From assembly GCF_019711515.1 (NCBI RefSeq), contig NZ_JAIGNO010000002.1, positions 310,001-374,000 on the forward strand: a stretch of 64,000 bases of DNA. Direction: 5' to 3'. This DNA comes from Qipengyuania qiaonensis (lineage in GTDB: Bacteria > Pseudomonadota > Alphaproteobacteria > Sphingomonadales > Sphingomonadaceae). The notes under the pieces were generated by a model that was given only the letters and a program-made list of their open reading frames with translations, did no database searches and was not told the DNA's origin. Both the position numbers and the translations under genes were made by a program. Shown here one piece after another: positions 55,420 through 63,805 of this stretch; positions within the stretch are counted from its first letter, which is position 1, and each line of letters starts with the position of its first letter.

Positions 55420-57189
55420 ATGAACGGGATCGCGAGCGCATATCAATCCCTGAAAGACGTCTTCGGTTTCGAGGGCTTTCGGGGGCGACAGGAAGATGTC
55501 CTGACGCGCGTTCTCGCCGGCGATTCGACGCTGGCGGTCATGCCGACCGGCGCGGGCAAGTCGCTGACCTACCAGTTGCCCGCCGTCATGCTGGCCGGTA
55601 CCTGCGTGGTCATCAGCCCGCTGATCGCCCTGATGCACGACCAGCTAAGGAGTGCGCGCGCCAATGGCATTCGCGCCGCCACGCTGACCAGCGCCGACGC
55701 AGACTGGCGCGAGACACAGGACGCATTCCGTGCGGGCGAACTGGACCTGCTCTATGTCGCGCCGGAACGTGCGAGCCAGCCCGCCTTTCGCGACTTCCTG
55801 AGCGCTGCGCCGCTATGCCTTTTCGCCATCGACGAAGCGCATTGCGTATCCGAATGGGGGCACGATTTCCGCCCGGACTACCGGATGCTGCGCGGCTTGA
55901 TGGATGCCTTCCCGCAGGTTCCGCGGCTCGCCCTCACCGCCACCGCCGACCGGCAGACGCGTGCCGACGTGATGGCGCAGCTCCGCATTCCGGAAGACGG
56001 TCTGGTACTGGCCGGGTTCGACCGCCCCAATATCCACTATGCCATCCGTCATCGCGACAATCCCGTGCGGCAGCTGACCAATCTGATGGCGGGCGAATCG
56101 GGGCCGGGCATCGTTTACGCCCAGACGCGCCGCAAGGTCGAAGATCTCGCGGAAAAGCTGGCCGCGGCGACCGGACGGCCGGTGCGGCCCTATCACGCGG
56201 GTCTCGACCCGGCGACGAGAGCGGCCAACCAGGCTGCCTTCGTGGCATCGGAGGACATGGTCATCGTCGCCACGGTCGCTTTCGGCATGGGGATCGACAA
56301 GCCCGATGTCCGTTTCGTGGCGCATGTCGGCGTGCCCAAATCGATCGAGGCTTATTATCAGGAGACCGGTCGTGCGGGCCGGGACGGCGATCCTTCGCAG
56401 GCGGTCATGTTCTGGGGCGCGGGCGATTTCGCGACCGCCCGCCAGCGGCTGGCCGAGGTCGAAGAGCCGCGGCGCAATGCCGAACGGGCGCGGCTCGATG
56501 CGCTGGCGGGTCTGGTCGAGACCGCCGAATGTCGCCGGGCGGTGCTGCTGCGCCATTTCGGCGAGGAGCCGCCCGGCCACTGCGGTAACTGCGACAACTG
56601 CCTCGAACCGGCAGGTGTTACCGATGCGACCGAACTGGCGCGCAAGCTGCTGTCGGCGGTCTACCGCACGGGCCAGAGCTTCGGCATGGGGCATTTGCAG
56701 AAGGTTCTGACCGGCAGCGAGGACGAGCGCGTGCGCCAGCGCGGGCACGACCGGTTGAGCGTGTTCGGCATCGTGGAGCCGGACGAGGCGCGCCTGCTCC
56801 AGCCGCTCTCGAGGGCATTGCAGGCGCGCGGCGATCTGGTGGCTACCGAGCATGGCGGACTGGCTCTGGGAGGGTCGGCCCGCGCGATCCTCAAGGGCGA
56901 AAGCGCGGTGCAGATCGTCGTCCCGCCCAGGCGCCAGCGCACCCGGCGCGGCGATGCGACGCCGAATCCCGTGGGCGATCCGCTGTTCGACGCGCTGCGC
57001 GCTCTGCGCAAGGAATTGGCCGAGGAAGCTCAGGTTCCGCCCTATGTCATCTTCCATGATTCGACCCTGCGCGAAATGGCCCTCGCGCGACCGACGACGC
57101 TGGCACAGCTGGGGCTACTGCCCGGCATCGGCGCCAAGAAACTGGAAGCCTACGGAGAGCGATTCCTCCGCGCTATCGACCAGCATTGA
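55420..57189 (+). CDS. recQ: ATP-dependent DNA helicase RecQ
   Basis: 3'-5' superfamily 2 helicase in recombination and fork repair; 589 aa. Motif I MPTGAGKSLTYQLP, motif II IDEAHCVSEWGHDFRPDY, motif VI near QETGRAGRDG, then a zinc-binding set (C..., HCGNCDNC), the RQC winged helix, and a C-terminal HRDC domain (VIFHDSTLREMALARPTTLAQLGLL). Complete. The next gene begins 60 bp later behind a long palindrome. Confidence 0.96.
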   Translation: MNGIASAYQSLKDVFGFEGFRGRQEDVLTRVLAGDSTLAVMPTGAGKSLTYQLPAVMLAGTCVVISPLIALMHDQLRSARANGIRAATLTSADADWRETQDAFRAGELDLLYVAPERASQPAFRDFLSAAPLCLFAIDEAHCVSEWGHDFRPDYRMLRGLMDAFPQVPRLALTATADRQTRADVMAQLRIPEDGLVLAGFDRPNIHYAIRHRDNPVRQLTNLMAGESGPGIVYAQTRRKVEDLAEKLAAATGRPVRPYHAGLDPATRAANQAAFVASEDMVIVATVAFGMGIDKPDVRFVAHVGVPKSIEAYYQETGRAGRDGDPSQAVMFWGAGDFATARQRLAEVEEPRRNAERARLDALAGLVETAECRRAVLLRHFGEEPPGHCGNCDNCLEPAGVTDATELARKLLSAVYRTGQSFGMGHLQKVLTGSEDERVRQRGHDRLSVFGIVEPDEARLLQPLSRALQARGDLVATEHGGLALGGSARAILKGESAVQIVVPPRRQRTRRGDATPNPVGDPLFDALRALRKELAEEAQVPPYVIFHDSTLREMALARPTTLAQLGLLPGIGAKKLEAYGERFLRAIDQH

Positions 57190-57204
57190 CCTCGACCTCT
57201 CGCT

Positions 57205-57232
57205 GATATAAATATGATATCATAATTATATC
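57205..57232. promoter_or_regulatory. 28-bp near-perfect AT-rich palindrome upstream of SPFH gene
   Basis: Left half GATATAAATATGAT and right half ATCATAATTATATC are complementary at 13 of 14 positions; the only mismatch is the A/A pair at 57212 and 57225. It ends one base before the ribosome site GGAGGA (57233-57238) of the SPFH gene. It is strikingly AT-rich for this genome. Likely an operator, possibly for the ribbon-helix-helix protein encoded in the same triad. Confidence 0.75.
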
Positions 57233-57248
57233 GGAGGAATGATTCGTC

Positions 57249-58163
57249 ATGTCTGTTGAACTCAAGGGGATGAAAACGAGCGCCGAACAAGCAGGGTCCA
57301 GTTTCAGTGGCTATCCGATGCTGCTGCTGATCCTGGCGTTGCTGGTGCTGATGATCTGGAACGTCGCGGGCAATATTCCGCCCGATGGAGCGACCAAGGC
57401 GATGAAGCTCACTTTCGTCGGCCTGATCATATTGCCACTTCTGGTGCTCGGTTTCCTGTCGGCCGGCTTTTTCATGATCCAGCCCAATCAGGCCGTTGTG
57501 ATTACCCTGTTCGGCGAATATCGCGGGACCGAGCGGCGCGAGGGGCTGCGCTGGGTCTGGCCGTGGATGGGCAAGAACAAGATCTCGGTCCGCGCGCACA
57601 ACATCCATTCCGAACGGGTGAAGATCAACGATCTGCGCGGCAATCCGATCGAGATCGCGTGCAACGTCGTATGGCGGGTCGCCGATACGGCGCAGGCGAG
57701 CTTCGATGTCGACGATTACAAGGAGTTCGTGAACATCCAGATCGAGGCGGGATTGCGCACGGTCGGCTCGCGCCACCCCTATGACGATTTCGAAAACGAA
57801 GAGGTGACGCTGCGCGGCAGCGCCGATGTGATCAACCGCGAACTGCTCGAAGAGCTGAACGACCGGCTCAAGGTCGCCGGCATACTGGTCGACGAGGCGG
57901 GTCTTACGCATCTTGCCTATGCCAGCGAGATCGCCAGCGCGATGCTCAAGCGCCAGCAAGCCGATGCCATTATCGCGGCACGGGCCAAAATCGTTCTCGG
58001 CGCGGTCGGCATGGTCGAGGATGCGCTGATCAAGCTCGCGCAGGACGGCATCGTGGAGATGGACGACGAACGCCGCGCGGCGATGGTCAGCAACCTCATG
58101 GTGGTGCTTTGCGGCGAGAAGGAAGCGCATCCCGTGGTGAATGCGGGAACGCTGTACCAGTAG
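57249..58163 (+). CDS. SPFH/Band 7 domain membrane protein
   Basis: 304 aa. Two N-terminal hydrophobic stretches (about 22-42 and 57-77) are followed by an SPFH core: [28 protein letters not shown], then [32 protein letters not shown], ending in a C-terminal helical region ([23 protein letters not shown]). Such slipin/prohibitin-like proteins form oligomers in membrane microdomains. The real start is ATG 57249; an ATG at 57239 is in another frame and too near the ribosome site. Forms a tight triad with the two following genes. Confidence 0.88.
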   Translation: MSVELKGMKTSAEQAGSSFSGYPMLLLILALLVLMIWNVAGNIPPDGATKAMKLTFVGLIILPLLVLGFLSAGFFMIQPNQAVVITLFGEYRGTERREGLRWVWPWMGKNKISVRAHNIHSERVKINDLRGNPIEIACNVVWRVADTAQASFDVDDYKEFVNIQIEAGLRTVGSRHPYDDFENEEVTLRGSADVINRELLEELNDRLKVAGILVDEAGLTHLAYASEIASAMLKRQQADAIIAARAKIVLGAVGMVEDALIKLAQDGIVEMDDERRAAMVSNLMVVLCGEKEAHPVVNAGTLYQ

Positions 58164-58185
58164 GTCAGCGCGTGGACACGGCCCG

Positions 58186-58380
58186 ATGACCAAGAAAGCC
58201 TTTGCCCTGCGGCTCGATCCGGCGGTCCACGCCGCGGTCGAGCGGCTGGCCGCGGCCGAACTGCGCAGTGCGAATGCCCAGATCGAGATGCTGGTGCGCG
58301 AGGCATTGTCCCGGCGCGGCATCGATGTGCCTGTAACCAAGGGCCCCAAGCGCGGGCGACCCCGGAAGGATACGGAATGA
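58186..58380 (+). CDS. Arc/CopG-like ribbon-helix-helix protein, 64 aa
   Basis: ATG 58186. Residues 3-10 form the beta strand ([10 protein letters not shown]), then [32 protein letters not shown] gives the two helices of an RHH fold, similar to HicB/Arc-like DNA-binding proteins. The tail is basic (GPKRGRPRK). No toxin partner is evident next to it. It follows the SPFH gene by 22 bp and overlaps the next gene by four bases. It may be the autoregulator of the triad through the 28-bp palindrome. Confidence 0.8.
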   Translation: MTKKAFALRLDPAVHAAVERLAAAELRSANAQIEMLVREALSRRGIDVPVTKGPKRGRPRKDTE

Positions 58381-58634
58381 CGGACGACAAAGCCTGGTTC
58401 GAACCGAAGCGCCGCGGCTATGGAGCCGGTCGGCCGATCGCCTGGCAGGGCTGGGCCAGCATCGCGGCATGGGCGCTCGTATTGCTGCTCGGCGGTCTGC
58501 TGGTGATGTGGGACAGGGAGATCGGCGCGATCGCCGCCCTCGCATTGGTCGTTCCCGCGACGGCCGTGCTGGTCTATATCGCCGCTATCAAGACGCGCGG
58601 CGGATGGCGCTGGCGGTGGGGCGGCGACGATTAG
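58377..58634 (+). CDS. small two-helix membrane protein, 85 aa
   Basis: Start overlaps the RHH stop (ATGA). Two transmembrane helices at about residues 27-43 ([17 protein letters not shown]) and 50-69 ([20 protein letters not shown]), with a C-terminal tail rich in Trp, Arg and Asp ([12 protein letters not shown]). No family recognised. Position in the SPFH triad suggests it partners the SPFH protein, which is inference. Confidence 0.75.
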   Translation: MTDDKAWFEPKRRGYGAGRPIAWQGWASIAAWALVLLLGGLLVMWDREIGAIAALALVVPATAVLVYIAAIKTRGGWRWRWGGDD

Positions 58635-58662
58635 CACGCTTGGGAAGGGTAGACTTATCGCG

Positions 58663-59679
58663 ATGTTAACCGTCAGAGCCTATGCGGCAGCCATGATCTC
58701 GCCATATGTCCCGCCCGCCTCACGGCTCCCGCGTTGGCTCCTCGGCCTGGTTGGCGTGGTTGCGGTGGGCGCGATCCCTCTCGCTGCGCTGCTGGCCCAG
58801 TCCAACGGCGAGGCAAGTTTTACCGTGGCCGAGACCGGACGCGGATACGGCTCTTTGCAGGCAGCCGTCGACGCAATCGGCGATCGCGAAGGGACGATCG
58901 TCATCGCATCTGGCAACTGGCAGGATTGCGCCGTCCAGAGCGAAGGGGTGATCCATTTCCGGGCGGCGAAGGCCGGCACCGCCCTGCTTGGCGGCAAGGC
59001 GTGCGAAGGCAAGGCGGCGCTGGTCCTGCGTGGCCGCGGGGCGACGGTCGAGGGGCTCGTGTTGGCCGATATATCGGTTCCCGACGGCAACGGCGCCGGC
59101 ATCCGGCTGGAACAGGGGCCGCTGCGCGTATCGCAAACATGGTTTCGCGACAGCCAGCAGGGCATTCTCACCGCCAATGGCGTGAACAGCGAGCTGGTGA
59201 TCGACAAGTCGACGTTTACCCGGCTCGGCACCTGCGAGAATTCGGCCGGCTGCGCGCATTCGATCTATGTCGGCGATTACGGCAGCCTCACGGTCACGCG
59301 GAGCCGGTTCGAGCAGGGGACGGGCGGACATTACCTGAAGTCGCGCACGGCGCGCACGGTGATAGAGGATTGCAGCTTCGACGATTCCAACGGCCGCGCC
59401 ACCAACTACCTGATCGACCTGCCCAATGGCGGAACCGGCGCGATCCGGCGCAACTGGTTCGTCCAGGGGCGCGACAAGGAAAACTGGTCGACCATGATCG
59501 CCATCGGGGCGGAGAGCGCCAACTACAGTTCGGACGGACTCGTGATCGCCGATAACGAAGCGCGCCTCGCCCCCGGCCTGTCGCGCAACCCCGCCTTCGT
59601 CGCCGACTGGACGGGAGATAGTCTGGTCATGGACAATAACCGGCTAGGGACCGGTATCAGGGCGTTCGAGACGCGGTAA
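58663..59679 (+). CDS. exported right-handed parallel beta-helix protein
   Basis: 338 aa from ATG 58663; ATG 58693 is an alternative. An N-terminal membrane anchor or signal peptide (LLGLVGVVAVGAIPLAALLAQ) precedes short repeats in which hydrophobic residues and Asn/Asp recur every 20-25 residues (VEGLVLADISVPD, LRVSQTWFRDSQQG, LTVTRSRFEQG), the pattern of pectate-lyase-like parallel beta-helices. A polysaccharide or surface role is possible; no catalytic residues are assigned. Its end overlaps the convergent GNAT end by 23 bp. Confidence 0.75.
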   Translation: MLTVRAYAAAMISPYVPPASRLPRWLLGLVGVVAVGAIPLAALLAQSNGEASFTVAETGRGYGSLQAAVDAIGDREGTIVIASGNWQDCAVQSEGVIHFRAAKAGTALLGGKACEGKAALVLRGRGATVEGLVLADISVPDGNGAGIRLEQGPLRVSQTWFRDSQQGILTANGVNSELVIDKSTFTRLGTCENSAGCAHSIYVGDYGSLTVTRSRFEQGTGGHYLKSRTARTVIEDCSFDDSNGRATNYLIDLPNGGTGAIRRNWFVQGRDKENWSTMIAIGAESANYSSDGLVIADNEARLAPGLSRNPAFVADWTGDSLVMDNNRLGTGIRAFETR

Positions 59680-60172
59680 AGGCGGGCGCATAGCGCACTT
59701 CGCCGGCAGGCGCGTCGCCACTCAGAACGAGCCGCTGGAAATACTCCGCCGGTGGGCCGGGATATCGCAACGCCGGGTCGTGTTCGAAACCGAAGCGCCC
59801 GTAATATTCGGGACTGCCCAGCAGCACGATACCCTTCCCGTCCCGTTCGCGGATATCGGCAATGCCTCGCTTGACCAGCGCCGATCCGATCTCCTGCCCG
59901 TGAAGATCGGGCCACACGCTCACCGGACCCAGGCCGTACCATCCGCTGCTGCCGTCGGAAATCGTCACGGGCGAGATGGCGATATGGCCGACGATCCGTG
60001 CGGCGTCCTCCGCCACCAGCGAGAGCGACAGGTCGCCATCCGCACGCAGACGGTCGACCAGATGCTGTTCGTCGCCGTCGCTGAAAGGCATGTCGCGGAA
60101 AGCTGCTTCGGTCAGCCCGAAGATTGTTGGCGCATCACCAGCCGCTTCGGGACGGATCGAGATGGCGCTCAC
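59657..60172 (-). CDS. GNAT family N-acetyltransferase
   Basis: 171 aa from a GTG at 60172 that overlaps the ribA stop (GTGA). Acetyl-CoA site: VWPDLHGQEIGSALVKRGI, where Q/R-x-x-G-x-G/A is replaced by HGQEIGSAL; the substrate half is LTEAAFRDMPFSDGDEQHLVDRL, typical of YhbS-like proteins. Target unknown. The neighbourhood ribA-GNAT is conserved in relatives to my recollection. Confidence 0.88.
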   Translation of the reverse strand: MSAISIRPEAAGDAPTIFGLTEAAFRDMPFSDGDEQHLVDRLRADGDLSLSLVAEDAARIVGHIAISPVTISDGSSGWYGLGPVSVWPDLHGQEIGSALVKRGIADIRERDGKGIVLLGSPEYYGRFGFEHDPALRYPGPPAEYFQRLVLSGDAPAGEVRYAPAFTASRTP

Positions 60173-61188
60173 AGCAGATGGCCCGAACGGTCGCGCTTTG
60201 TGGCAAGATAGCGGGTATTGTGCGGATTGTCGGGCAGCGCATGCGGCACTCGTTCCGCAACCGCGATGCCCTCGGCTTCCAGCGCGCGAACCTTGGCCGG
60301 ATTGTTCGTCATCAGCCGGATCGCCCTGACACCAAGCAGGTCGAGCATCCGGGCCGCGGTCGGGAAATCGCGCGCCTCGTCGGGCAGGCCCAGCCGGGTA
60401 TTCGCGTCGACAGTATCGAATCCCTGATCCTGCAGGCGATAGGCGCGCAGCTTGTTGACGATGCCGATCCCGCGCCCTTCCTGCCGCATATAGAGCAGCA
60501 CACCCCAGCCGCCCTGGCCGGCTTCCTCCGCCATGGCCTGCAGCGCCGCATCGAGCTGCGGCCCGCAATCGCATTTGAGGCTGCCGAGAACATCGCCAGT
60601 CAGGCATTCCGAATGCAGTCGCACCAGTGGCGCACGATCGGCCGTCTGTTCGCCGATGACCAGCGCGACATGTTCGCGCGTATCGTCGGGGCTCCGGAAG
60701 GCGACGATCCGCGCTTCGGCGGCGGCCGAAACCGGCAGTCTGGCACGCGTGGCGATCTGGAGGCGGGATGCGTCGGCGAAGGCGGCGACATCGTCCGCCG
60801 ACAGCGCCACGGCTTCCCCCGCCCCTTGCGGATCGACCAGGAAGGCGGGCAGCACGCCCGCCATTCGCGCCAGCTCCAGCGCGGCGCGGGCCTGTTCCTC
60901 CCATGCCAGCGGAAGAGCTTTGAAAGGCCCCTTGAGCGGGTTCTGCATGTCGAGTGCAGGATCCGCAACCGCCAGCGCCGCCGACAGGTCGAATGGCTCT
61001 GCACCCCGCATCAGCACCGGCTGGCGCGGAACGGCAGCTTCGCGCTGGTTGGCGAGCTTCAGCGTGGCCGCGCGCGTGGCGGAAACCAGCATTGCCTCTC
61101 CCGCCAATTCGCCGAATGCGGTCTCGACCGGCTGGAGCAGCGGCGCACCTTCGATGGCAAGCGGCCAGCCATGGCGCAGCGCATCCAC
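60169..61188 (-). CDS. ribA: GTP cyclohydrolase II with N-terminal extra domain
   Basis: Opens the GTP ring to start riboflavin synthesis. The C-terminal 200 aa hold the GCHII signature: zinc cysteines in HSECLTGDVLGSLKCDCG, catalytic GRGIGIVNKLRAYRLQ and DTVDAN. The N-terminal 150 aa look like a diverged 3,4-DHBP-synthase-type domain without obvious active-site residues. The start shown is a GTG at 61188; in-frame sequence reaches upstream toward the xth stop, so a nearby alternative start is possible. It follows xth by 35 bp. Confidence 0.9.
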   Translation of the reverse strand: MDALRHGWPLAIEGAPLLQPVETAFGELAGEAMLVSATRAATLKLANQREAAVPRQPVLMRGAEPFDLSAALAVADPALDMQNPLKGPFKALPLAWEEQARAALELARMAGVLPAFLVDPQGAGEAVALSADDVAAFADASRLQIATRARLPVSAAAEARIVAFRSPDDTREHVALVIGEQTADRAPLVRLHSECLTGDVLGSLKCDCGPQLDAALQAMAEEAGQGGWGVLLYMRQEGRGIGIVNKLRAYRLQDQGFDTVDANTRLGLPDEARDFPTAARMLDLLGVRAIRLMTNNPAKVRALEAEGIAVAERVPHALPDNPHNTRYLATKRDRSGHLL

Positions 61189-61223
61189 CGCCTGCGCCGC
61201 ACGGCGGGAAGGCGAAGCCGTGG

Positions 61224-62015
61224 TCAGAGCGTGAACTCCGTCACCAAGGGCACGTGGTCCGACGGTTTTTCCCAGTCGCGCGCATATTCATGGACCGAAT
61301 GCGCGGTCGCCTGTCTCGCCAGTTCCGGGCTCGCCCACATATGGTCGAGCCGGCGGCCGCGATCGTTCGCCTTCCAGTCCTTAGAGCGATAGCTCCACCA
61401 GCTGTAATAGCGTTCGGGTGCCTCGATGTGTTCGCGCCCGATATCGCTCCAGCCATGGGCATCCATGAACCGCTGCAGGCTCTCGACCTCGATTGGCGTG
61501 TGGCTGACGACCTTTAGCAACTGCTTGTGGCTCCACACATCGCTTTCGAGCGGTGCGATGTTGAAATCGCCCACGATCAGCGTCGGCCGGTCGACGGCAT
61601 CGGCCCAGCGCGTCATGCGCTCGAGAAAGTCGAGCTTCTGGCCGAACTTGTGATTTATCTCGCGGTCGGGCTCGTCTCCTCCGGCGGGGACATAGACGTT
61701 CTCGACGATCATGCCCTGATGTTCGGGCAGTTCGACGCCGACATGCCGCGCTTCGCCATTGTCCTGCCAGTCGTGGCGCGAAAATTCCCTCAGCGGCGTT
61801 TTCGAAACGGTCGCGACTCCGTGATAGCCTTTCTGGCCGTGGATCGCGAAATGCTCGTAGCCCAGCGCGCGAAAGGCGTCGTAGGGGAACTGGTGTTCCT
61901 GGCATTTGATTTCCTGCAGGCACAGGACATCGGGCGCCTGCTCCGCGATGAAGCGCTCGACGATCGGCATGCGCAGGCGAACCGAATTGATGTTCCAGGT
62001 AGCAATGGTGACCAT
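61224..62015 (-). CDS. xth: exodeoxyribonuclease III
   Basis: AP endonuclease and 3'-5' exonuclease of base excision repair, 263 aa. Visible residues: TWNINSVRLR, LCLQEIK (metal Glu), GDFNIAP (active Asp/Asn), and the C-terminal WSHKQL... DHVPL (His). ATG 62015 (MVTIATWNINS) is chosen; the frame extends far upstream but only in antisense to the phosphatase gene. Order lolA-(phosphatase)-xth-ribA is near the standard lolA-xth synteny, with the phosphatase inserted. Confidence 0.94.
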   Translation of the reverse strand: MVTIATWNINSVRLRMPIVERFIAEQAPDVLCLQEIKCQEHQFPYDAFRALGYEHFAIHGQKGYHGVATVSKTPLREFSRHDWQDNGEARHVGVELPEHQGMIVENVYVPAGGDEPDREINHKFGQKLDFLERMTRWADAVDRPTLIVGDFNIAPLESDVWSHKQLLKVVSHTPIEVESLQRFMDAHGWSDIGREHIEAPERYYSWWSYRSKDWKANDRGRRLDHMWASPELARQATAHSVHEYARDWEKPSDHVPLVTEFTL

Positions 62016-62117
62016 GCGCAGCGAGGTAGGCGAGCGCCCCTTTTCCCGCAAGCGTAACGCTTTCGTCTTTTGGCGCCCCGATATACGGCTCCACCAGTTT
62101 CCACCGGGAGATACCGC

Positions 62118-63551
62118 ATGACTTTCCGCTCGCTCTGTCTTGCCACCTGTGCCGCAACGCTGGCTCTCGCCGGTTGCACCACCACCGGGGCGCAGGACAC
62201 CCCGATGGCAGCCGCGCCTGCCGTCAGCGCGACACGGGCGAAGAACGTCATCCTCTTCATCGGAGATGGCATGGGTGTTTCCACCGTGACCGCCGCGCGC
62301 ATCTATGCCGGTCAGAAGCTGGGTCAGACCGGCGAGGAATATGTCCTGCCGTTCGAAACGTTCGAGCATCTGGCGCTGGTTAAGACCTACAATACCAATG
62401 CGCAGGTGCCCGACAGCGCAGGCACGGCAAGCGCGATGAATACCGGCGTGAAGACCAATATCGGCATGCTGGGATACGGTCCGGAGGCGACCAACGGGGA
62501 TTGCCGGTCGGGACAGGGGCATGAACTGCCGCTGGTAAGCGAAGAGGCGCAAAAGCACGGCAAGGCACTTGGCATCGTCAGCACGGCGCGGATCACCCAT
62601 GCGACGCCGGCGGCGGTCTATGGGCGCAGCGTAAATCGCGATTGGGAAGGCGATGCGGCGATCCCCGAAGACCAGCGCGGCCTTGGCTGTGCCGACATTG
62701 CACGGCAATTGGTGGACACGCCCTTCGCCGTTGCGCTGGGCGGCGGCAGCGCGGCTTTCTTCGGCAAGGCAAAAGGCGGTGGCAGGCTCGACGATGCGGC
62801 GGACCTTCCGGGCGACTGGACAGCGGCAACGGGCGGCACCTTCGTCGCCAGTCTCGCGGAAATGAACGCTGCTCCTGCCGGAAAGCCGCTTTTCGGGCTC
62901 TTCTCACCCAGCCACATGACCTACATGGTCGACCGTGCTGCGGACAGTAGCGAGCCCACGCTGACCGACATGACGGCTACGGCGATCGGTCGATTGGGCA
63001 GCGACCCGGAAGGCTATTATCTGATGGTCGAAAGCGGTCGGATCGATCACGGCCATCATGCCGGGCAGGCAGGCTATGCGCTGGAAGAAGCAGTCGAGTT
63101 CGCCCGCGCGATCCAGTGGGCTATCGACAACACCGATCCGGAAGAGACGCTGATCCTCGTCACTGCGGACCATAGCCACGTGTTCACCATGGCGGGCTAT
63201 CCGCGCCGAGGGAACGATATCCTTGGTCTGGTCGTACCGCCGGATGGCGGCGGCGAGGATGGCGATACGGGAGAAAGCCCCACACTGGCGGCCGATGGCA
63301 AGCCTTATACCACGCTCGGCTACGGCAACGGCCCAGGAGCAGTGAAGCCCGACGCGCAAGGCGGGCGCCCGACGCCCGAAACCGGTGTCACGGCGCATCA
63401 GCAGGCAGCGATCCCGACGGGTTCGGAAACCCACGGTGGCGAGGATGTCGCGCTCTATGCCAACGGCCCCGGCGCGGAGAATGTGCGCGGGGTGATGGAG
63501 CAGAACCTGATCTACAATGTGATCCGCAAAGCCTTTGGCTGGGAGGAATAG
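62118..63551 (+). CDS. alkaline phosphatase, lipoprotein
   Basis: 477 aa, PhoA-type fold. Lipobox LALAGC (Cys20). D50 in GDGMG is a metal ligand, the nucleophile is S100 in PDSAGTAS, and ESGRIDHGHH and TADHSH supply the remaining metal ligands. The DSAGTAS sequence marks the active-site class. An inserted Pro/Gly/Asp-rich loop lies near residues 385-430. It sits between xth and lolA on the opposite strand, interrupting a usual neighbourhood, so it may have been gained here. Confidence 0.92.
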   Translation: MTFRSLCLATCAATLALAGCTTTGAQDTPMAAAPAVSATRAKNVILFIGDGMGVSTVTAARIYAGQKLGQTGEEYVLPFETFEHLALVKTYNTNAQVPDSAGTASAMNTGVKTNIGMLGYGPEATNGDCRSGQGHELPLVSEEAQKHGKALGIVSTARITHATPAAVYGRSVNRDWEGDAAIPEDQRGLGCADIARQLVDTPFAVALGGGSAAFFGKAKGGGRLDDAADLPGDWTAATGGTFVASLAEMNAAPAGKPLFGLFSPSHMTYMVDRAADSSEPTLTDMTATAIGRLGSDPEGYYLMVESGRIDHGHHAGQAGYALEEAVEFARAIQWAIDNTDPEETLILVTADHSHVFTMAGYPRRGNDILGLVVPPDGGGEDGDTGESPTLAADGKPYTTLGYGNGPGAVKPDAQGGRPTPETGVTAHQQAAIPTGSETHGGEDVALYANGPGAENVRGVMEQNLIYNVIRKAFGWEE

Positions 63552-63596
63552 CGCCGACGATACTTACGTGGGGGCACCAGCGAAAAGCTGACAAAA

Positions 63597-63631
63597 AAAC
63601 CCTCGTGCCGGGGGCATTGGCACGAGGGTTT
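63597..63631. terminator. intrinsic terminator after the phosphatase gene
   Basis: A 13-bp perfect stem (63597-63609 with 63619-63631) and 9-nt loop, with an A-run before and T-run within the arms, so it may stop transcription from both sides. The remaining 174 bases up to the lolA end contain no gene. Confidence 0.85.
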
Positions 63632-63805
63632 CCTGTGAGCGTTCGTCACGCTTGGAACGAGATGAACCAGGTCGAGGGGGTCAACAGGGGGGAAACCCTC
63701 CTCGTGTCGTCTCGTGAACCAATAATTAGGGAATGCTCGATTGCTGTTCAATGAACATTGCGCAGCGGGATATCGCATGCATCCCACTGCTCGACGCCAA
63801 AGCGT

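Noticed and set aside
58186..58380. HicB-type antitoxin of a toxin-antitoxin pair
   Set aside because: No HicA-like or other small toxin gene lies beside it; neighbours are an SPFH protein and a two-helix membrane protein.
63512..63787. Minus-strand 91-codon frame after the phosphatase gene
   Set aside because: It spans the terminator hairpin and the phosphatase 3' end and has no ribosome site or family similarity.
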